Counted from the stretch's first letter, positions 25,831 through 35,177 are shown. The stretch: DNA of 64,000 nt from Streptomyces sp. YIM 130001 (GCF_003574445.1 NZ_KZ984571.1:27561-91560), one strand, 5' to 3'. The notes: generated by a model not told the origin, from the sequence alone. A program made the numbers and translations.

Positions 25831-26592
25831 CTATTTGCCGCGGTGCGCGCCTCGTGTCGCGGGCGCGGCGGCGGGAGCGGGGGCCTGCGCCGCCTTGGTC
25901 ACGTCGGCGACGAGTTCGACGACATCGGGGCCGTACGCCTGGGAGTTGACGACCTTGAGGAGCAGGACGAAGGAGCTGGCGCCGTGCTTGCGGGACAGCC
26001 GCTCGTGGTGGCGGGCGAGGTAGCGGGTGGCCGCCTGATTGGTGATGGCGCGCTGACCGCAGAAGAGGAAGACCGGTCTGGCCTCCTGTCCCTGGCCCGC
26101 GGTCAGCCGGGCGAGGATCGAGTACTCGGTGCTGCCGCCCTCCATCCGGTACCGCTCGCTGCCTATCTGGAAAGCGCCGCGGTCCGGGCCCGGCTCCGGG
26201 TCCGTGTTCACTCGGATGCCCGGGAGCAGCGAGTGCATATGGGCGGCCATCCGGCGGTTGGAGGCCGGACCGCCGACGCAGAACTCGGTGCGCTCGCCGA
26301 AGCCCTGCTGGGCCGCGTCGTGCGTCACCACCTGGGAGTGGGCGCCGCAGTCCTTGATGATCGCCGACAGTTCGAGCAGGGCGAACACGTCGTTGCGGGC
26401 CACGGTCAGCTCCGGTCCGCCCGCGTCGCGGTTGACCACCAGGAGGGACTCGGAATTGTCCGGCAGCCCGAAGAAGGCCTGCTTGCGCCGGAGCTTGCGC
26501 CGCCAGAGATACGTACGGGCGAACCAGCCGAGAGAGGCTGCGATCCCCGCGGCGATCACGCCGAGGACGATGTTGCGCAGGTCTTCATTCAT
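25831..26592 (-). CDS. Membrane-anchored conserved protein of unknown function
   Basis: A 253-residue protein with one N-terminal transmembrane helix (NIVLGVIAAGIAASLGWFA, about residues 7-25) followed by a basic stretch WRRKLRRK, which suggests a cytoplasmic body. The soluble domain has an alternating strand-helix pattern (ESLLVVNRD, RPVFLFCGQRAI, SSFVLLLKVVN), reminiscent of Rossmann-like STING/TIR-associated or nucleotide-sensing folds, but no named motif is recognised. The C-terminus is an Ala/Pro-rich tail. ATG 26592 starts the gene. It is convergent with gluD and divergent from the chitosanase gene. Confidence 0.7.
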   Translation of the reverse strand: MNEDLRNIVLGVIAAGIAASLGWFARTYLWRRKLRRKQAFFGLPDNSESLLVVNRDAGGPELTVARNDVFALLELSAIIKDCGAHSQVVTHDAAQQGFGERTEFCVGGPASNRRMAAHMHSLLPGIRVNTDPEPGPDRGAFQIGSERYRMEGGSTEYSILARLTAGQGQEARPVFLFCGQRAITNQAATRYLARHHERLSRKHGASSFVLLLKVVNSQAYGPDVVELVADVTKAAQAPAPAAAPATRGAHRGK

Positions 26593-26891
26593 GGGCGCGC
26601 ATGCTAGCCCGAGCGCGGACCGGTGTTCGAGGGGACCTGGTGCCTCCGGACGGTGAAGTCACGCTGCGCAGGCGGACCTTGACCGCACGTGCGGATCGGA
26701 CGTCTGGATGTGCGGAATTGGCGGCTCCAGTTCGCTCTGTCGTATTCCGCACGGTCACTGGGGCCCTACGGCGTTCGTCCGGCGACGTCCCCCGGGCGTC
26801 CAAAAGGTGCGCCGGTTCCGGCGCTCCGCAAGGGTGGTGCACCGAGCAACGAACCCACGGTGCCCACGAGCAATCGACTGAAGGAAAGCCT
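26593..26891. other. Intergenic region before the chitosanase gene
   Basis: About 300 nt between two divergent genes. It is slightly less GC-rich than its surroundings and must carry both promoters, but no convincing element, operator or hairpin was identified. Confidence 0.5.
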
Positions 26892-27548
26892 GTGCGCGCT
26901 CTCATCCCGGCGGCCCTCGTGCCCGTCCTGCTCGCCACCGCGTCGCCTCCGGCAGCGGCCGGGGACCGGGCCGGGGCGGAGGAACTCCTCGCCGAACTCT
27001 CCTCGTGCCGGCAGATCTCGCACGGCAAGTACCGTGCCGACGACGGGTCACCGGCCAGGATCCCGGTCTGTGACACGAAGGGCGCCGTGTTCTTCAAGGC
27101 CGACATGGACATCGACTGCGACGGACAAGTCAGCCGGCAGTGCAACAAGAAGAAGGACCCGCTCTTCCAGGCCGCCACCGCCTTCCAGCAGTCGGACGGC
27201 AAACCTCTGGACTCGGCCAGGCTGCCGTACGTCGTGGTACCGGGCGCGAGCAAGATCTGGAAGCACGAGGACTCCGGGATCAAGGGCGGCGCGGTCGCCG
27301 CCGTCATCCACGACGGGCACCTGACGTACGCCGTGGTCGGTGACACCGGGCCCACCGACATCATCGGCGAGGCGTCCTACGCCACGGCCAAGTCGCTCGG
27401 AATCGACCCCGACCCCGCCCGCGGCGGCACCGGATCCGGTGTCACCTATGTGTTGTTCAAGAACTCCCGGGCGGATCCGATCGAGAGCCGCGACGCAGCC
27501 GTCACCCGGGGTCGGGAACTCACCGAGCGGTTCGTACGGGGCAACTGA
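26892..27548 (+). CDS. Secreted chitosanase, glycoside hydrolase family 75
   Basis: A 218-residue exported endo-enzyme. The signal peptide (MRALIPAALVPVLLATASPP, cleavage near 23) precedes a GH75 domain: HGKYRADDGSPARIPVCDTK, FKADMDIDCDG, and the catalytic region VVGDTGPTDIIGEAS with D151 and E160 as the likely acid and base. Chitosan hydrolysis releases glucosamine oligomers outside the cell. GTG 26892 has AAGGAAAG upstream. It is followed by a gene for another secreted polysaccharide-active protein. Confidence 0.88.
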   Translation: MRALIPAALVPVLLATASPPAAAGDRAGAEELLAELSSCRQISHGKYRADDGSPARIPVCDTKGAVFFKADMDIDCDGQVSRQCNKKKDPLFQAATAFQQSDGKPLDSARLPYVVVPGASKIWKHEDSGIKGGAVAAVIHDGHLTYAVVGDTGPTDIIGEASYATAKSLGIDPDPARGGTGSGVTYVLFKNSRADPIESRDAAVTRGRELTERFVRGN

Positions 27549-27638
27549 CCGGGGCGGCAGCGGCATCCGGCTGACACCCGCACATCGTCAGGAGCAACAG
27601 ATCCTGCGGGCGCGGCCGCACGGGGCGAGGCTGCCGAT

Positions 27639-28877
27639 ATGCCACGACCGAGAGCCGTACTCAGCCTCCTGTGCGCCGCGCTCCTCACGCCGGTGCTCGC
27701 CTTCGCCCCGCCCCGCGGCGCCCCGCGGCCGCCACGCCCGCCCGACCTCGGCGTACGGGAATCGGGCCGCAGCCCCGCGGCCGGCAGCGCCTTCACCCAT
27801 CCGGGGGTCCTGGTCAGCCGCGACCAGCTGGACCGGGTCCGCCGCAAGGTGCGGGCCGGCGCCGAACCCTGGGCCTCCGCCTTCCAGGCCATGCGCAAGA
27901 GCCGTTACGCGGCGGAGGGCTACACCGCGCGGCCCGCAGCGGTCGTGGCCTGCAAGCCGTACGCCAAACCGGCCGCCTGCACCGCCGAGCGTGAGGACGC
28001 GATCGCCGCCTACACCCACGCACTGCTGTGGGCCCTCACCGGCGACCGCTCGCACGCGGAGCACGCCGTGCGTCTGATGGACGCCTGGTCGGCGGTCCTG
28101 AAGGACCACACGGAGGGCAACGCGGGCCTGCAGGCCGCCTGGGCGGGATCGACCTGGGCGCGAGCGGCCGAACTGATGCGCCACAGCTACGACGGCTGGC
28201 CGGCCGGCCGCGTGGAACGCTTCGAGAACATGCTGCGCCATGCCTACCTCGGCGAGTTCGACGCCGAGGTCGCCGACTACAACGGCAACTGGGATCTCAC
28301 GATGACCGACGCCGCGCTCGCCATCGGCGTGTTCCTCGACGACCGCAAGACCTTCGACCGTGCCGTCGCCCGATTCCGCGCGCGCGTGCCCGCGTACTTC
28401 TATCTGCGGACCGACGGTCCGCTGCCGGTGCCGCCGCCGGGCGGTACGGCGGACAGTCCGAAGAAGATCAGGGAGTACTGGTTCGGGCAGCGCACCTTCG
28501 TGGACGGCCTGGGGCAGGAGACCTGCCGCAACTTCGAGCATGTCGGCTACGCGCTGGCCGCCACCGCGCACATCGCCGAGACGGCCCACCATCAGGGCAT
28601 CGACCTGTACGGAGAGGTGAGTGAAAGGATGCGTGCCGCAGTCGAGTTGCACGCGCGGCACCAGTTGGGCGAGCCGATGCCGAAGCAACTCTGCGGCGGG
28701 AAACCGGAGCTGACGATGGGGCCCGACCTCGAGGTCATGCTCAACCATCTGGAGAACCGGCTCGGCCTTCCGGCGCCGCACGCCGAACGGCTCGCGAAGC
28801 GCATGCGGCCCGCCGGTACGGACGACCTGTTCGTTGCCTGGGAAACCCTCACCCACGCCAGGAATCCCGGGGCGTAG
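27639..28877 (+). CDS. Secreted alginate-lyase-family protein
   Basis: A 412-residue exported protein: signal peptide in the first 22 residues, a Pro/Arg-rich linker, then an all-alpha domain like the alginate lyase family (PF05426, PL5-like fold). Conserved-looking blocks are VLVSRDQLDRVRRKV, NGNWDLTMTDAALAIGV, QETCRNFEHVGYAL (Arg, His and Tyr of an active cleft) and TMGPDLEVMLNHL. Activity on alginate is not proven; other uronic polymers are possible. Start ATG 27639 lies 90 nt after the chitosanase stop, so the two may be co-transcribed as a polysaccharide-degrading pair. Confidence 0.8.
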   Translation: MPRPRAVLSLLCAALLTPVLAFAPPRGAPRPPRPPDLGVRESGRSPAAGSAFTHPGVLVSRDQLDRVRRKVRAGAEPWASAFQAMRKSRYAAEGYTARPAAVVACKPYAKPAACTAEREDAIAAYTHALLWALTGDRSHAEHAVRLMDAWSAVLKDHTEGNAGLQAAWAGSTWARAAELMRHSYDGWPAGRVERFENMLRHAYLGEFDAEVADYNGNWDLTMTDAALAIGVFLDDRKTFDRAVARFRARVPAYFYLRTDGPLPVPPPGGTADSPKKIREYWFGQRTFVDGLGQETCRNFEHVGYALAATAHIAETAHHQGIDLYGEVSERMRAAVELHARHQLGEPMPKQLCGGKPELTMGPDLEVMLNHLENRLGLPAPHAERLAKRMRPAGTDDLFVAWETLTHARNPGA

Positions 28878-28880
28878 GCT
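28875..28880 (+). promoter_or_regulatory. -10 element TAGGCT, leaderless promoter of the PPOX gene
   Basis: TAGGCT ends eight bases before ATG 28889 and overlaps the stop codon of the preceding lyase gene. No Shine-Dalgarno is present. Confidence 0.45.
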
Positions 28881-28888
28881 GCGGCCGC

Positions 28889-29302
28889 ATGAGTCTCGAG
28901 ACCCTCACCACGGCGCGCTACGTCAGCCTCACCACCTACCGCAGGAACGGCGTCGCGGTGCCCACGCCGGTCTGGGCGGCACGCGACGGTGACGAACTCC
29001 TCGTGATCAGCAAGAACGATGCGGGGAAGGTCAAGCGGCTGCGCAACGACGGCCGGGTCGAGGTCACGGCCTGCGACGTGCGCGGCCGCATCGCGGAGGG
29101 TGCCGCGCATGCGACGGGCACGGCCCGGCTCCTCGACGACGCCGAACTGCCCCGAGTGCGGCGCGCGTTGTCCCGGAAGTACGGATGGCAGTTCTGGCTG
29201 ACCGATGCACCGGTCCGGCTGCTTCGCGGCGGGAAGCGTCCGCATGCGGGGATCTCCGTACGGTTCGACGGGGATGCCGCGGGCGATACCGAAGGGGCCT
29301 GA
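28889..29302 (+). CDS. PPOX-class F420- or flavin-dependent oxidoreductase
   Basis: A 137-residue split-barrel protein of the pyridoxamine-phosphate-oxidase-like superfamily. The N-terminal block RYVSLTTYRRNGVAVPTPVW and the following LLVISKNDAGKVKRLRNDGR are typical of the actinobacterial PPOX class F420-dependent subgroup (TIGR03666-like), in which the Lys/Arg cluster binds cofactor phosphate. Substrate unknown. It starts almost immediately after the lyase gene from its own leaderless promoter. Confidence 0.82.
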   Translation: MSLETLTTARYVSLTTYRRNGVAVPTPVWAARDGDELLVISKNDAGKVKRLRNDGRVEVTACDVRGRIAEGAAHATGTARLLDDAELPRVRRALSRKYGWQFWLTDAPVRLLRGGKRPHAGISVRFDGDAAGDTEGA

Positions 29303-29375
29303 GGTGCCGGGCCGTGGTCCTGGGCCCCGTGGTGACGTGGCTTTGGGCCCGGAAAAGGACCGCAGGGCCCTTGAA

Positions 29376-29387
29376 CGGAACGTTCCG
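29376..29387. promoter_or_regulatory. Perfect 12-bp palindrome CGGAACGTTCCG
   Basis: CGGAACGTTCCG lies about 120 nt upstream of the conserved two-domain gene and just after TTGAA. It may be an operator for that gene; no cognate regulator is apparent. Confidence 0.35.
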
Positions 29388-29507
29388 ATCGAGCACTCTC
29401 ACTTCCGGCGTGGCTCGCGTCCCTCCGCAAAGCGTTCGTAGCCCGTGCGTAACACCACGGGTGTCGAATACCGGTCGGTGTGGCGCGGGTCGGAAAGGTT
29501 CCGGGCG

Positions 29508-31361
29508 ATGGGGCGGATGGCGATGACTGGGCAGCAACTACCGGGAGCAGTAGGGGAGTTCGGGGAGTACCTGCAAGGGCTCGTTGCCCGGCTCGACGCG
29601 GCTGCCGGCTGGTGCGGGGTGTTCTGGCAGCGCGATCCCGACGGGATGTCCGCCTGTTTCGAGGGGCGTGAGGTGCCGCCCTGGGACGTGGTCGAATCCC
29701 TCATCCACGATCTGGCACAGAACCGCGGGCCCGCCGAAGCGGAACAGGAGTCGATACGCGCCCGCGCCCTGCACCGCTCGGCCGTCGTGGCCCATGACGC
29801 GGACGAGGGCGCGAGGAAACTCCTCGGCGACCGCCTGGACGTCATGCGGGACGAACTGAGTTACGCGGCGGGGCGACAGCAGGAGCTCGGCGCACTGATC
29901 CACGGGGCCGCGTCCGAGGAGGCCGAGCGGCTCACCCTCGAGTTGGCGTGGGCGCGGGACGACCACGAGCGCGCTTCCGCCCGATGCGTCGAACTCCAGG
30001 TTCGGATAGGGGAGTTGGATCACCGGTCGACGGCCGCCGGGGCGATCGCGGAGTCGGCCGCCGAAAAGGTGTTCACCGCGGACGCCGAAGGGGCGCATCA
30101 CTGGGGCGACGAGGAGGCCGAGGAAGAGCCGCGGCCCGATCTGCCGCCGGCGGAGATCTACCGGAGCGTGGACGTGAGCGCCCCGCGGCCGGGCGGAGCC
30201 GGCGGCTCGCCGTCGGGTACCGGGCCGGGCGGCGGCGCCGTACACGGCGGTTCACCGCAGCGGGCCAGCCGCTTCGACGATCCGTTGGGGGTGGGGGAGA
30301 CGTATGCGGACGCGCCAGCCGCCACGAGTGATCCCGGCGCCGATGGGCGCGACCGCGGCGGAGCCCTCCACGGCTCACGGCCGGGGACGCCGAACGCCCA
30401 GTACGTCGCCACGCCCAGGGCCTCGGCGCCGGGGCCCGGAATTCTCACCGGGGACGAACTGCTCGCCGATTCAGGGGTGTTCACGGTCCCGGACATGCTC
30501 ACCGCCTCCCGGTCGCCCGACCTGCGCTCCTCGGATGCACGGACCGCGGACGAGTCGGCAGGCCATCCGCACGCCTTCCCCGATACCGCTCCGTCGTGGG
30601 ACGAACCGGTTGCGTCCGGCCGGCCCGAGGCCCGTCCGCGGGGCGCCCGTTTCGCGGGTCTCGAGGCGGACGAGGCCTCGGCTCCCGCCCTGCCCTCCCC
30701 GACGGGCGCCGCCGCCGTACCCCGGGGTGCCCGCTTCGCCGGTGCCACCGACGACGAGGCGCGACGACGGGAGGGCGGCGACCAGCTCGGCGCCATGGGG
30801 AAGCGCCCGTCCCAGACCCCCCACGAAACAGCAGAAGCGCATCGCGCCACGGCCCGCACCGTCACCGACCTGATCCGGCTGCGGGCCGAGGGCAGGGGCG
30901 GCGAGGCCCACGCGATGCTGTGCGAGGCGCTCGACTGGCCCGCCGCCCGACTCCCGCTGCTCGCCGCCGAACTGCACCGGGCCGGACTGGCGGCCGACTG
31001 GGCGACGTTCCTCTGGGAGGCCGCCTCGATGCCGCCCGAGAAGCTGGCCGCCGCGGCCGGCGCGCTCGCCGCGGTGGGCCGTGCCGAGGACTGCCGCCAC
31101 CTGCTGCGCCAAGGCACCGCACGGCCCGCGCCGGAGATCGCCGAAGCGGTCCTCGCGCTCGACGCGGTCGGTCGCGCACCCGAGGCCGACGGGCTGCTCG
31201 ACGCCTGCATCCGGGCCCGTACGCCGGACGACTGCGCCGCGATCGCCGTGCGCGATCCCGCACGCCTCGTACCCCGCCTGCTCAACGCCGCGAGGGACGT
31301 CTCCGGCGAGCACCACTGGGACCTGATACACGCCCTGCGCGTCGCCGGGTTGACTGCCTGA
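29508..31361 (+). CDS. Conserved two-domain protein of unknown function
   Basis: A protein of about 617 residues with no recognised catalytic motif. Residues 1-200 form a soluble, partly coiled-coil domain (GEFGEYLQGLVARLDAAAGW, then long acidic helices). A low-complexity Pro/Gly/Ala linker follows to about residue 445, containing two PRGARFAG repeats near 377 and 405. The C-terminal 170 residues are an Ala/Leu-rich alpha-solenoid (TDLIRLRAEGRGGEAHAMLC, then helical repeats). The family seems common in Streptomyces. The start is uncertain: ATG 29508, 29517 and 29523 are in frame, and an earlier GTG at 29445 is less likely. No operon partner. Confidence 0.7.
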   Translation: MGRMAMTGQQLPGAVGEFGEYLQGLVARLDAAAGWCGVFWQRDPDGMSACFEGREVPPWDVVESLIHDLAQNRGPAEAEQESIRARALHRSAVVAHDADEGARKLLGDRLDVMRDELSYAAGRQQELGALIHGAASEEAERLTLELAWARDDHERASARCVELQVRIGELDHRSTAAGAIAESAAEKVFTADAEGAHHWGDEEAEEEPRPDLPPAEIYRSVDVSAPRPGGAGGSPSGTGPGGGAVHGGSPQRASRFDDPLGVGETYADAPAATSDPGADGRDRGGALHGSRPGTPNAQYVATPRASAPGPGILTGDELLADSGVFTVPDMLTASRSPDLRSSDARTADESAGHPHAFPDTAPSWDEPVASGRPEARPRGARFAGLEADEASAPALPSPTGAAAVPRGARFAGATDDEARRREGGDQLGAMGKRPSQTPHETAEAHRATARTVTDLIRLRAEGRGGEAHAMLCEALDWPAARLPLLAAELHRAGLAADWATFLWEAASMPPEKLAAAAGALAAVGRAEDCRHLLRQGTARPAPEIAEAVLALDAVGRAPEADGLLDACIRARTPDDCAAIAVRDPARLVPRLLNAARDVSGEHHWDLIHALRVAGLTA

Positions 31362-31463
31362 CCAGGGGCGAGAGGTGCGGCCGTCGGACCACGGGGCGAG
31401 ACGCCCGGTATCGCCCGGTCGGGTGCGAAACATGATCGACTCCGCAGGTTCACGACGATGGTC

Positions 31464-31492
31464 TTGCCCAGGACTGTGACGGGGCTTACGTT
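31464..31492 (+). promoter_or_regulatory. Candidate promoter of the pyrimidine catabolic operon
   Basis: TTGCCC (31464-31469), a 17-nt spacer and TACGTT (31487-31492) give a plausible housekeeping promoter 66 nt before the amidase start. An inverted repeat CTCTACG-GG-CGTAGAG (31510-31525) just downstream could be a repressor site or hairpin. Confidence 0.4.
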
Positions 31493-31557
31493 CGACGCTC
31501 AGCCCCGGGCTCTACGGGCGTAGAGGGCCGACCGACGTCTCGGCGAAGGAGCAGCTC

Positions 31558-32400
31558 ATGGCCAATGTCGTAACGGCCGCACTGGTTCAGGCGACCTGGA
31601 CCGGCGACACCGAATCCATGATCGCCAAGCACGAGGAGCATGCCAGGGAAGCCGCCCGTCAGGGCGCCAAGATCATCGGTTTCCAAGAGGTCTTCAACGC
31701 CCCCTACTTCTGCCAGGTGCAGGAGGACGAGCACTACCGCTGGGCCGAGTCGGTGCCGGACGGCCCCACGGTCCAGCGGATGCGGGAGCTCGCGCGGGAG
31801 ACCGGCATGGTGATCGTCGTCCCCGTCTTCGAGGTGGAGCAGGCCGGGTTCTACTTCAACACCGCCGCCGTGATCGACGCCGACGGCACGTATCTCGGCA
31901 AGTACCGCAAACACCACATCCCGCAGGTCAAGGGCTTCTGGGAGAAGTACTACTTCAAGCCGGGCAACCTGGGCTGGCCGGTCTTCGACACCGCGGTCGG
32001 CCGGGTCGGCGTCTATATCTGCTACGACCGCCACTTCCCGGAGGGCTGGCGCCAACTCGGCCTCGAAGGCGCCCAGTTGGTGTACAACCCGTCCGCCACC
32101 TCACGAGGTCTCTCGGCCCACCTGTGGCAGCTCGAACAGCCCGCGGCCGCCGTCGCCAACGAGTACTTCATCGCCGCGATCAACCGTGTCGGCCAGGAGG
32201 AGTACGGCGACAACGACTTCTACGGCACCAGCTACTTCGTCGACCCGCGCGGCCAGTTCGTGGGCGAGACCGCGAGCGACAAGGCGGAGGAACTCCTCGT
32301 CCGCGACCTCGACTTCGACCTGATCGACCAGGTCCGCCACCAGTGGGCGTTCTACCGCGACCGCCGCCCCGACGCGTACGAGGGGCTGGTGCAGCCGTGA
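31558..32400 (+). CDS. Nitrilase-superfamily amidase, probable beta-ureidopropionase
   Basis: A 280-residue carbon-nitrogen hydrolase. The Glu-Lys-Cys triad is present: E44 in GFQEVFNAPYFC, K118 in KYRKHHIPQ and C155 in VYICYDRHFPEGWR. Size and motifs match N-carbamoyl-beta-alanine and N-carbamoylputrescine amidases. Its position with a dihydropyrimidinase and an NCS1 permease favours hydrolysis of N-carbamoyl-beta-alanine to beta-alanine, CO2 and ammonia. ATG 31558 has AAGGAG upstream. Its stop overlaps the next start (GTGA). Confidence 0.88.
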   Translation: MANVVTAALVQATWTGDTESMIAKHEEHAREAARQGAKIIGFQEVFNAPYFCQVQEDEHYRWAESVPDGPTVQRMRELARETGMVIVVPVFEVEQAGFYFNTAAVIDADGTYLGKYRKHHIPQVKGFWEKYYFKPGNLGWPVFDTAVGRVGVYICYDRHFPEGWRQLGLEGAQLVYNPSATSRGLSAHLWQLEQPAAAVANEYFIAAINRVGQEEYGDNDFYGTSYFVDPRGQFVGETASDKAEELLVRDLDFDLIDQVRHQWAFYRDRRPDAYEGLVQP

Positions 32401-33680
32401 CCAGCCTCCACCAGCGCCACCGAGCCGTGCTCCCCGAGTGGCTCGCCCTCTACTACGACGAGCCGCTCGAGATCACGCACGGCGAGGGCCGGCACGTCTG
32501 GGACGCCGAGGGCAACCGCTACCTGGACTTCTTCGGCGGCATCCTCACCACCATGACCGCGCACGCGCTGCCCGAGGTCACCAAGGCCGTCGCCGAGCAG
32601 GCCGGCCGGATCATCCACTCCTCGACCCTCTACCTCGACCGCCCGATGGTCGAACTGGCCGAGCGGGTCGCCGCGTTGTCCGGCATCCCCGACGCCCGGG
32701 TCTTCTTCACCACCTCCGGCACCGAGGCCAACGACACGGCCCTGCTGCTCGCCACCACGTACCGCCGGTCCAACCAGATCCTGGCGATGCGCAACAGCTA
32801 CCACGGCCGTTCGTTCTCCTCCGTCTCCATCACCGGCAACAAGAGCTGGTCGCCGACCAGCCTCTCCCCGCTGCAGACGCTGTACGTGCACGGCGGAGTC
32901 CGCGGCCGTGGGCCCTTCGCGCACCTCGGTGACAGCGAGTTCATCGCCGCGTGCGTCGCCGACCTGGAGGACCTGCTCGGGCAGACCCGCGCAGGCGCGG
33001 CCGCACTGATCGCGGAACCGGTGCAGGGTGTCGGCGGGTTCACCTCCCCGCCCGACGGTCTGTACGCCGCGTTCCGCGAAGTCCTCGACGCCCACGGGAT
33101 CCTGTGGATCAGCGACGAGGTGCAGACCGGCTGGGGCCGAACCGGGGACAACTTCTGGGGCTGGCAGGCGCACGCCGCCGCCGGGCCGCCGGACATCCTC
33201 ACCTTCGCCAAGGGCATCGGCAACGGCATGTCCATCGGCGGCGTCGTCGCCCGGGCCGAGGTCATGAACTGCCTGGACGCCAACTCCATCTCCACGTTCG
33301 GCGGTTCACCGGTCACCATGGCCGCCGGTGCCGCCAATCTCGCGTACCTCCTCGAACACGATCTGCAGGGCAACGCCCGCCGCGTCGGCGGCCTGCTCAT
33401 CGAGCGGCTGCGGGCGATCGGTGCCGCGGTCGACTGCGTACGCGAGGTGCGGGGGCGCGGCCTGATGATCGGCATCGAGCTCGCCGACCCCCTCACCGGC
33501 CGGGCGGCACCCGAACTCGCCACCGCCGTACTGGAGTCGGCCCGCGAGGGCGGACTGCTCATCGGCAAGGGCGGGGGCCATGACAGCAGCGTCCTGCGTA
33601 TCGCCCCGCCCCTCTCGCTCAGTGTGGCCGAGGCGGAGGAGGGCGCGTCCGTCCTGGAACGGGCGCTGCGCTCACTGTAA
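32397..33680 (+). CDS. Class III PLP aminotransferase, probable beta-alanine transaminase
   Basis: A 427-residue fold-type I aminotransferase. Typical class III elements are ITHGEGRHVWDAEGNRYLDF at the N-terminus, FFTTSGTEANDTAL (phosphate binding), WISDEVQTGWGRTG (Asp contacting the pyridine N) and the PLP Lys in TFAKGIGNGMSIGG. In this operon it most likely converts beta-alanine to malonate semialdehyde. GTG 32397 is set by the four-base overlap with the amidase stop. A nitroreductase-type malonic semialdehyde reductase that could act next is encoded at 45398. Confidence 0.88.
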   Translation: MTSLHQRHRAVLPEWLALYYDEPLEITHGEGRHVWDAEGNRYLDFFGGILTTMTAHALPEVTKAVAEQAGRIIHSSTLYLDRPMVELAERVAALSGIPDARVFFTTSGTEANDTALLLATTYRRSNQILAMRNSYHGRSFSSVSITGNKSWSPTSLSPLQTLYVHGGVRGRGPFAHLGDSEFIAACVADLEDLLGQTRAGAAALIAEPVQGVGGFTSPPDGLYAAFREVLDAHGILWISDEVQTGWGRTGDNFWGWQAHAAAGPPDILTFAKGIGNGMSIGGVVARAEVMNCLDANSISTFGGSPVTMAAGAANLAYLLEHDLQGNARRVGGLLIERLRAIGAAVDCVREVRGRGLMIGIELADPLTGRAAPELATAVLESAREGGLLIGKGGGHDSSVLRIAPPLSLSVAEAEEGASVLERALRSL

Positions 33681-33782
33681 GCACCGCCCCGCTACGAACC
33701 GCCCCGCTACGTCGAACCGCCCTCTGCTTCCGTCCCGTCCTCGTCCGACCGGCAGCCCGTTCATCCCATCCCAGGGGGACTC

Positions 33783-35177
33783 ATGAGCACCCGCACCCTG
33801 ATCCGCGGCGGACTGGTCGTCACCGCCGCCGACGAGACCCACGCCGACGTCCTGGTGGAGGACGGCAGGATCGCCGCCCTGGCCGCGCACGGCAGTCAGG
33901 ACTGGTCGGCCGACCGGGTCATCGACGCCTCCCACAAGTACGTGATCCCTGGAGGTGTCGACGCCCACACGCACATGCAGATGCCGTTCGGCGGGACCTA
34001 CGCCTCCGACACCTTCGAGACCGGCACTCGGGCCGCGGCCTGGGGCGGCACCACGACGATCGTCGACTTCGCCATCCAGACCAAGGGCCGTGCCCTGCGC
34101 GAGGGCCTGGATGCCTGGCACGCCAAGGCGGACGGCCAGTGCGCGATCGACTACGGCTTCCACATGATCCTCTCGGACGTCAACGACGGTTCCCTGAAGG
34201 AGATGGACCTCCTCGTCGAGGAGGGCATCAGCTCGTTCAAGCTGTTCACCGCGTACCCAGGTGTCTTCTACAGCGACGACGGGCAGATCCTGCGCGCCAT
34301 GCAGCAGGCCTCCGGCAACGGCGGGCTGATCATGACCCACGCCGAGAACGGCATCGCCATCGACGTACTCGTCCAACAGGCCCTGGCGCGGGGCGAGTCG
34401 GACCCCCGCTACCACGGTGAGGTGCGCAAGGCACTGCTGGAGGCCGAGGCCACTCACCGGGTGATCAAGCTCGCGCAGGTCGCGGGGGCTCCGGTGTACG
34501 TCGTGCACGTCTCGGCCCGCGAGGCGGTCGCCGAGCTGGCGCGGGCGCGCGACGAGGGGCTGCCGGTCTTCGGCGAGACCTGTCCGCAGTACCTCTTCCT
34601 GTCCACCGACAATCTGGCCGAGCCGGACTTCGAAGGCGCCAAGTACGTCTGCTCAACTCCCCTTCGCCCCAAGGAACATCAGGAGATCCTGTGGCGCGGG
34701 CTGCGCACGAACGACCTCCAGGTGGTCTCCACCGACCACTGTCCGTTCTGCTTCGTCGACCAGAAGGAGCTCGGGCGGGGCGACTTCTCGAAGATCCCCA
34801 ACGGCATGCCGGGCGTGGAGAACCGGATGGACCTCCTGCACCAGGGGGTCGTCGACGGGCACATCACGCGGCGCCGCTGGATCGAGATCGCCTGCGCCTC
34901 GCCGGCCCGGATGTTCGGCCTCTACGGCCAGAAGGGCACGATCGCGCCGGGCGCCGACGCCGACATCGTCATCTACGACCCGAACGCCGAGCAGACGCTG
35001 TCGGCCGAGACCCACCACATGAACGTCGACTACTCGCCGTACGAGGGCAAGCGCATCACGGGCCGGGTCGAGACGGTCCTCTCGCGCGGTGAACTTGTCA
35101 TCGAGCAGCGGCAGTTCACCGGCCGCGCGGGTCACGGGGCGTATGTCCCGCGCGGCATCAGCCAGTACGTCGGCTGA
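33783..35177 (+). CDS. hydA: Dihydropyrimidinase (D-hydantoinase)
   Basis: A 464-residue zinc amidohydrolase that opens dihydrouracil, dihydrothymine or hydantoin rings. Metal ligands are all recognisable: H62 and H64 in DAHTHMQMPFGG, the carbamylated K153 in SSFKLFTAYPG, H186 in MTHAENG, H242 in VVHVSA and D318 in STDHCPF. Y158 in AYPG matches the substrate-gate Tyr of the family. ATG 33783 has an AGGGGGA site upstream. It follows the aminotransferase by about 100 nt and is the second enzymatic step of reductive pyrimidine breakdown. Confidence 0.93.
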   Translation: MSTRTLIRGGLVVTAADETHADVLVEDGRIAALAAHGSQDWSADRVIDASHKYVIPGGVDAHTHMQMPFGGTYASDTFETGTRAAAWGGTTTIVDFAIQTKGRALREGLDAWHAKADGQCAIDYGFHMILSDVNDGSLKEMDLLVEEGISSFKLFTAYPGVFYSDDGQILRAMQQASGNGGLIMTHAENGIAIDVLVQQALARGESDPRYHGEVRKALLEAEATHRVIKLAQVAGAPVYVVHVSAREAVAELARARDEGLPVFGETCPQYLFLSTDNLAEPDFEGAKYVCSTPLRPKEHQEILWRGLRTNDLQVVSTDHCPFCFVDQKELGRGDFSKIPNGMPGVENRMDLLHQGVVDGHITRRRWIEIACASPARMFGLYGQKGTIAPGADADIVIYDPNAEQTLSAETHHMNVDYSPYEGKRITGRVETVLSRGELVIEQRQFTGRAGHGAYVPRGISQYVG

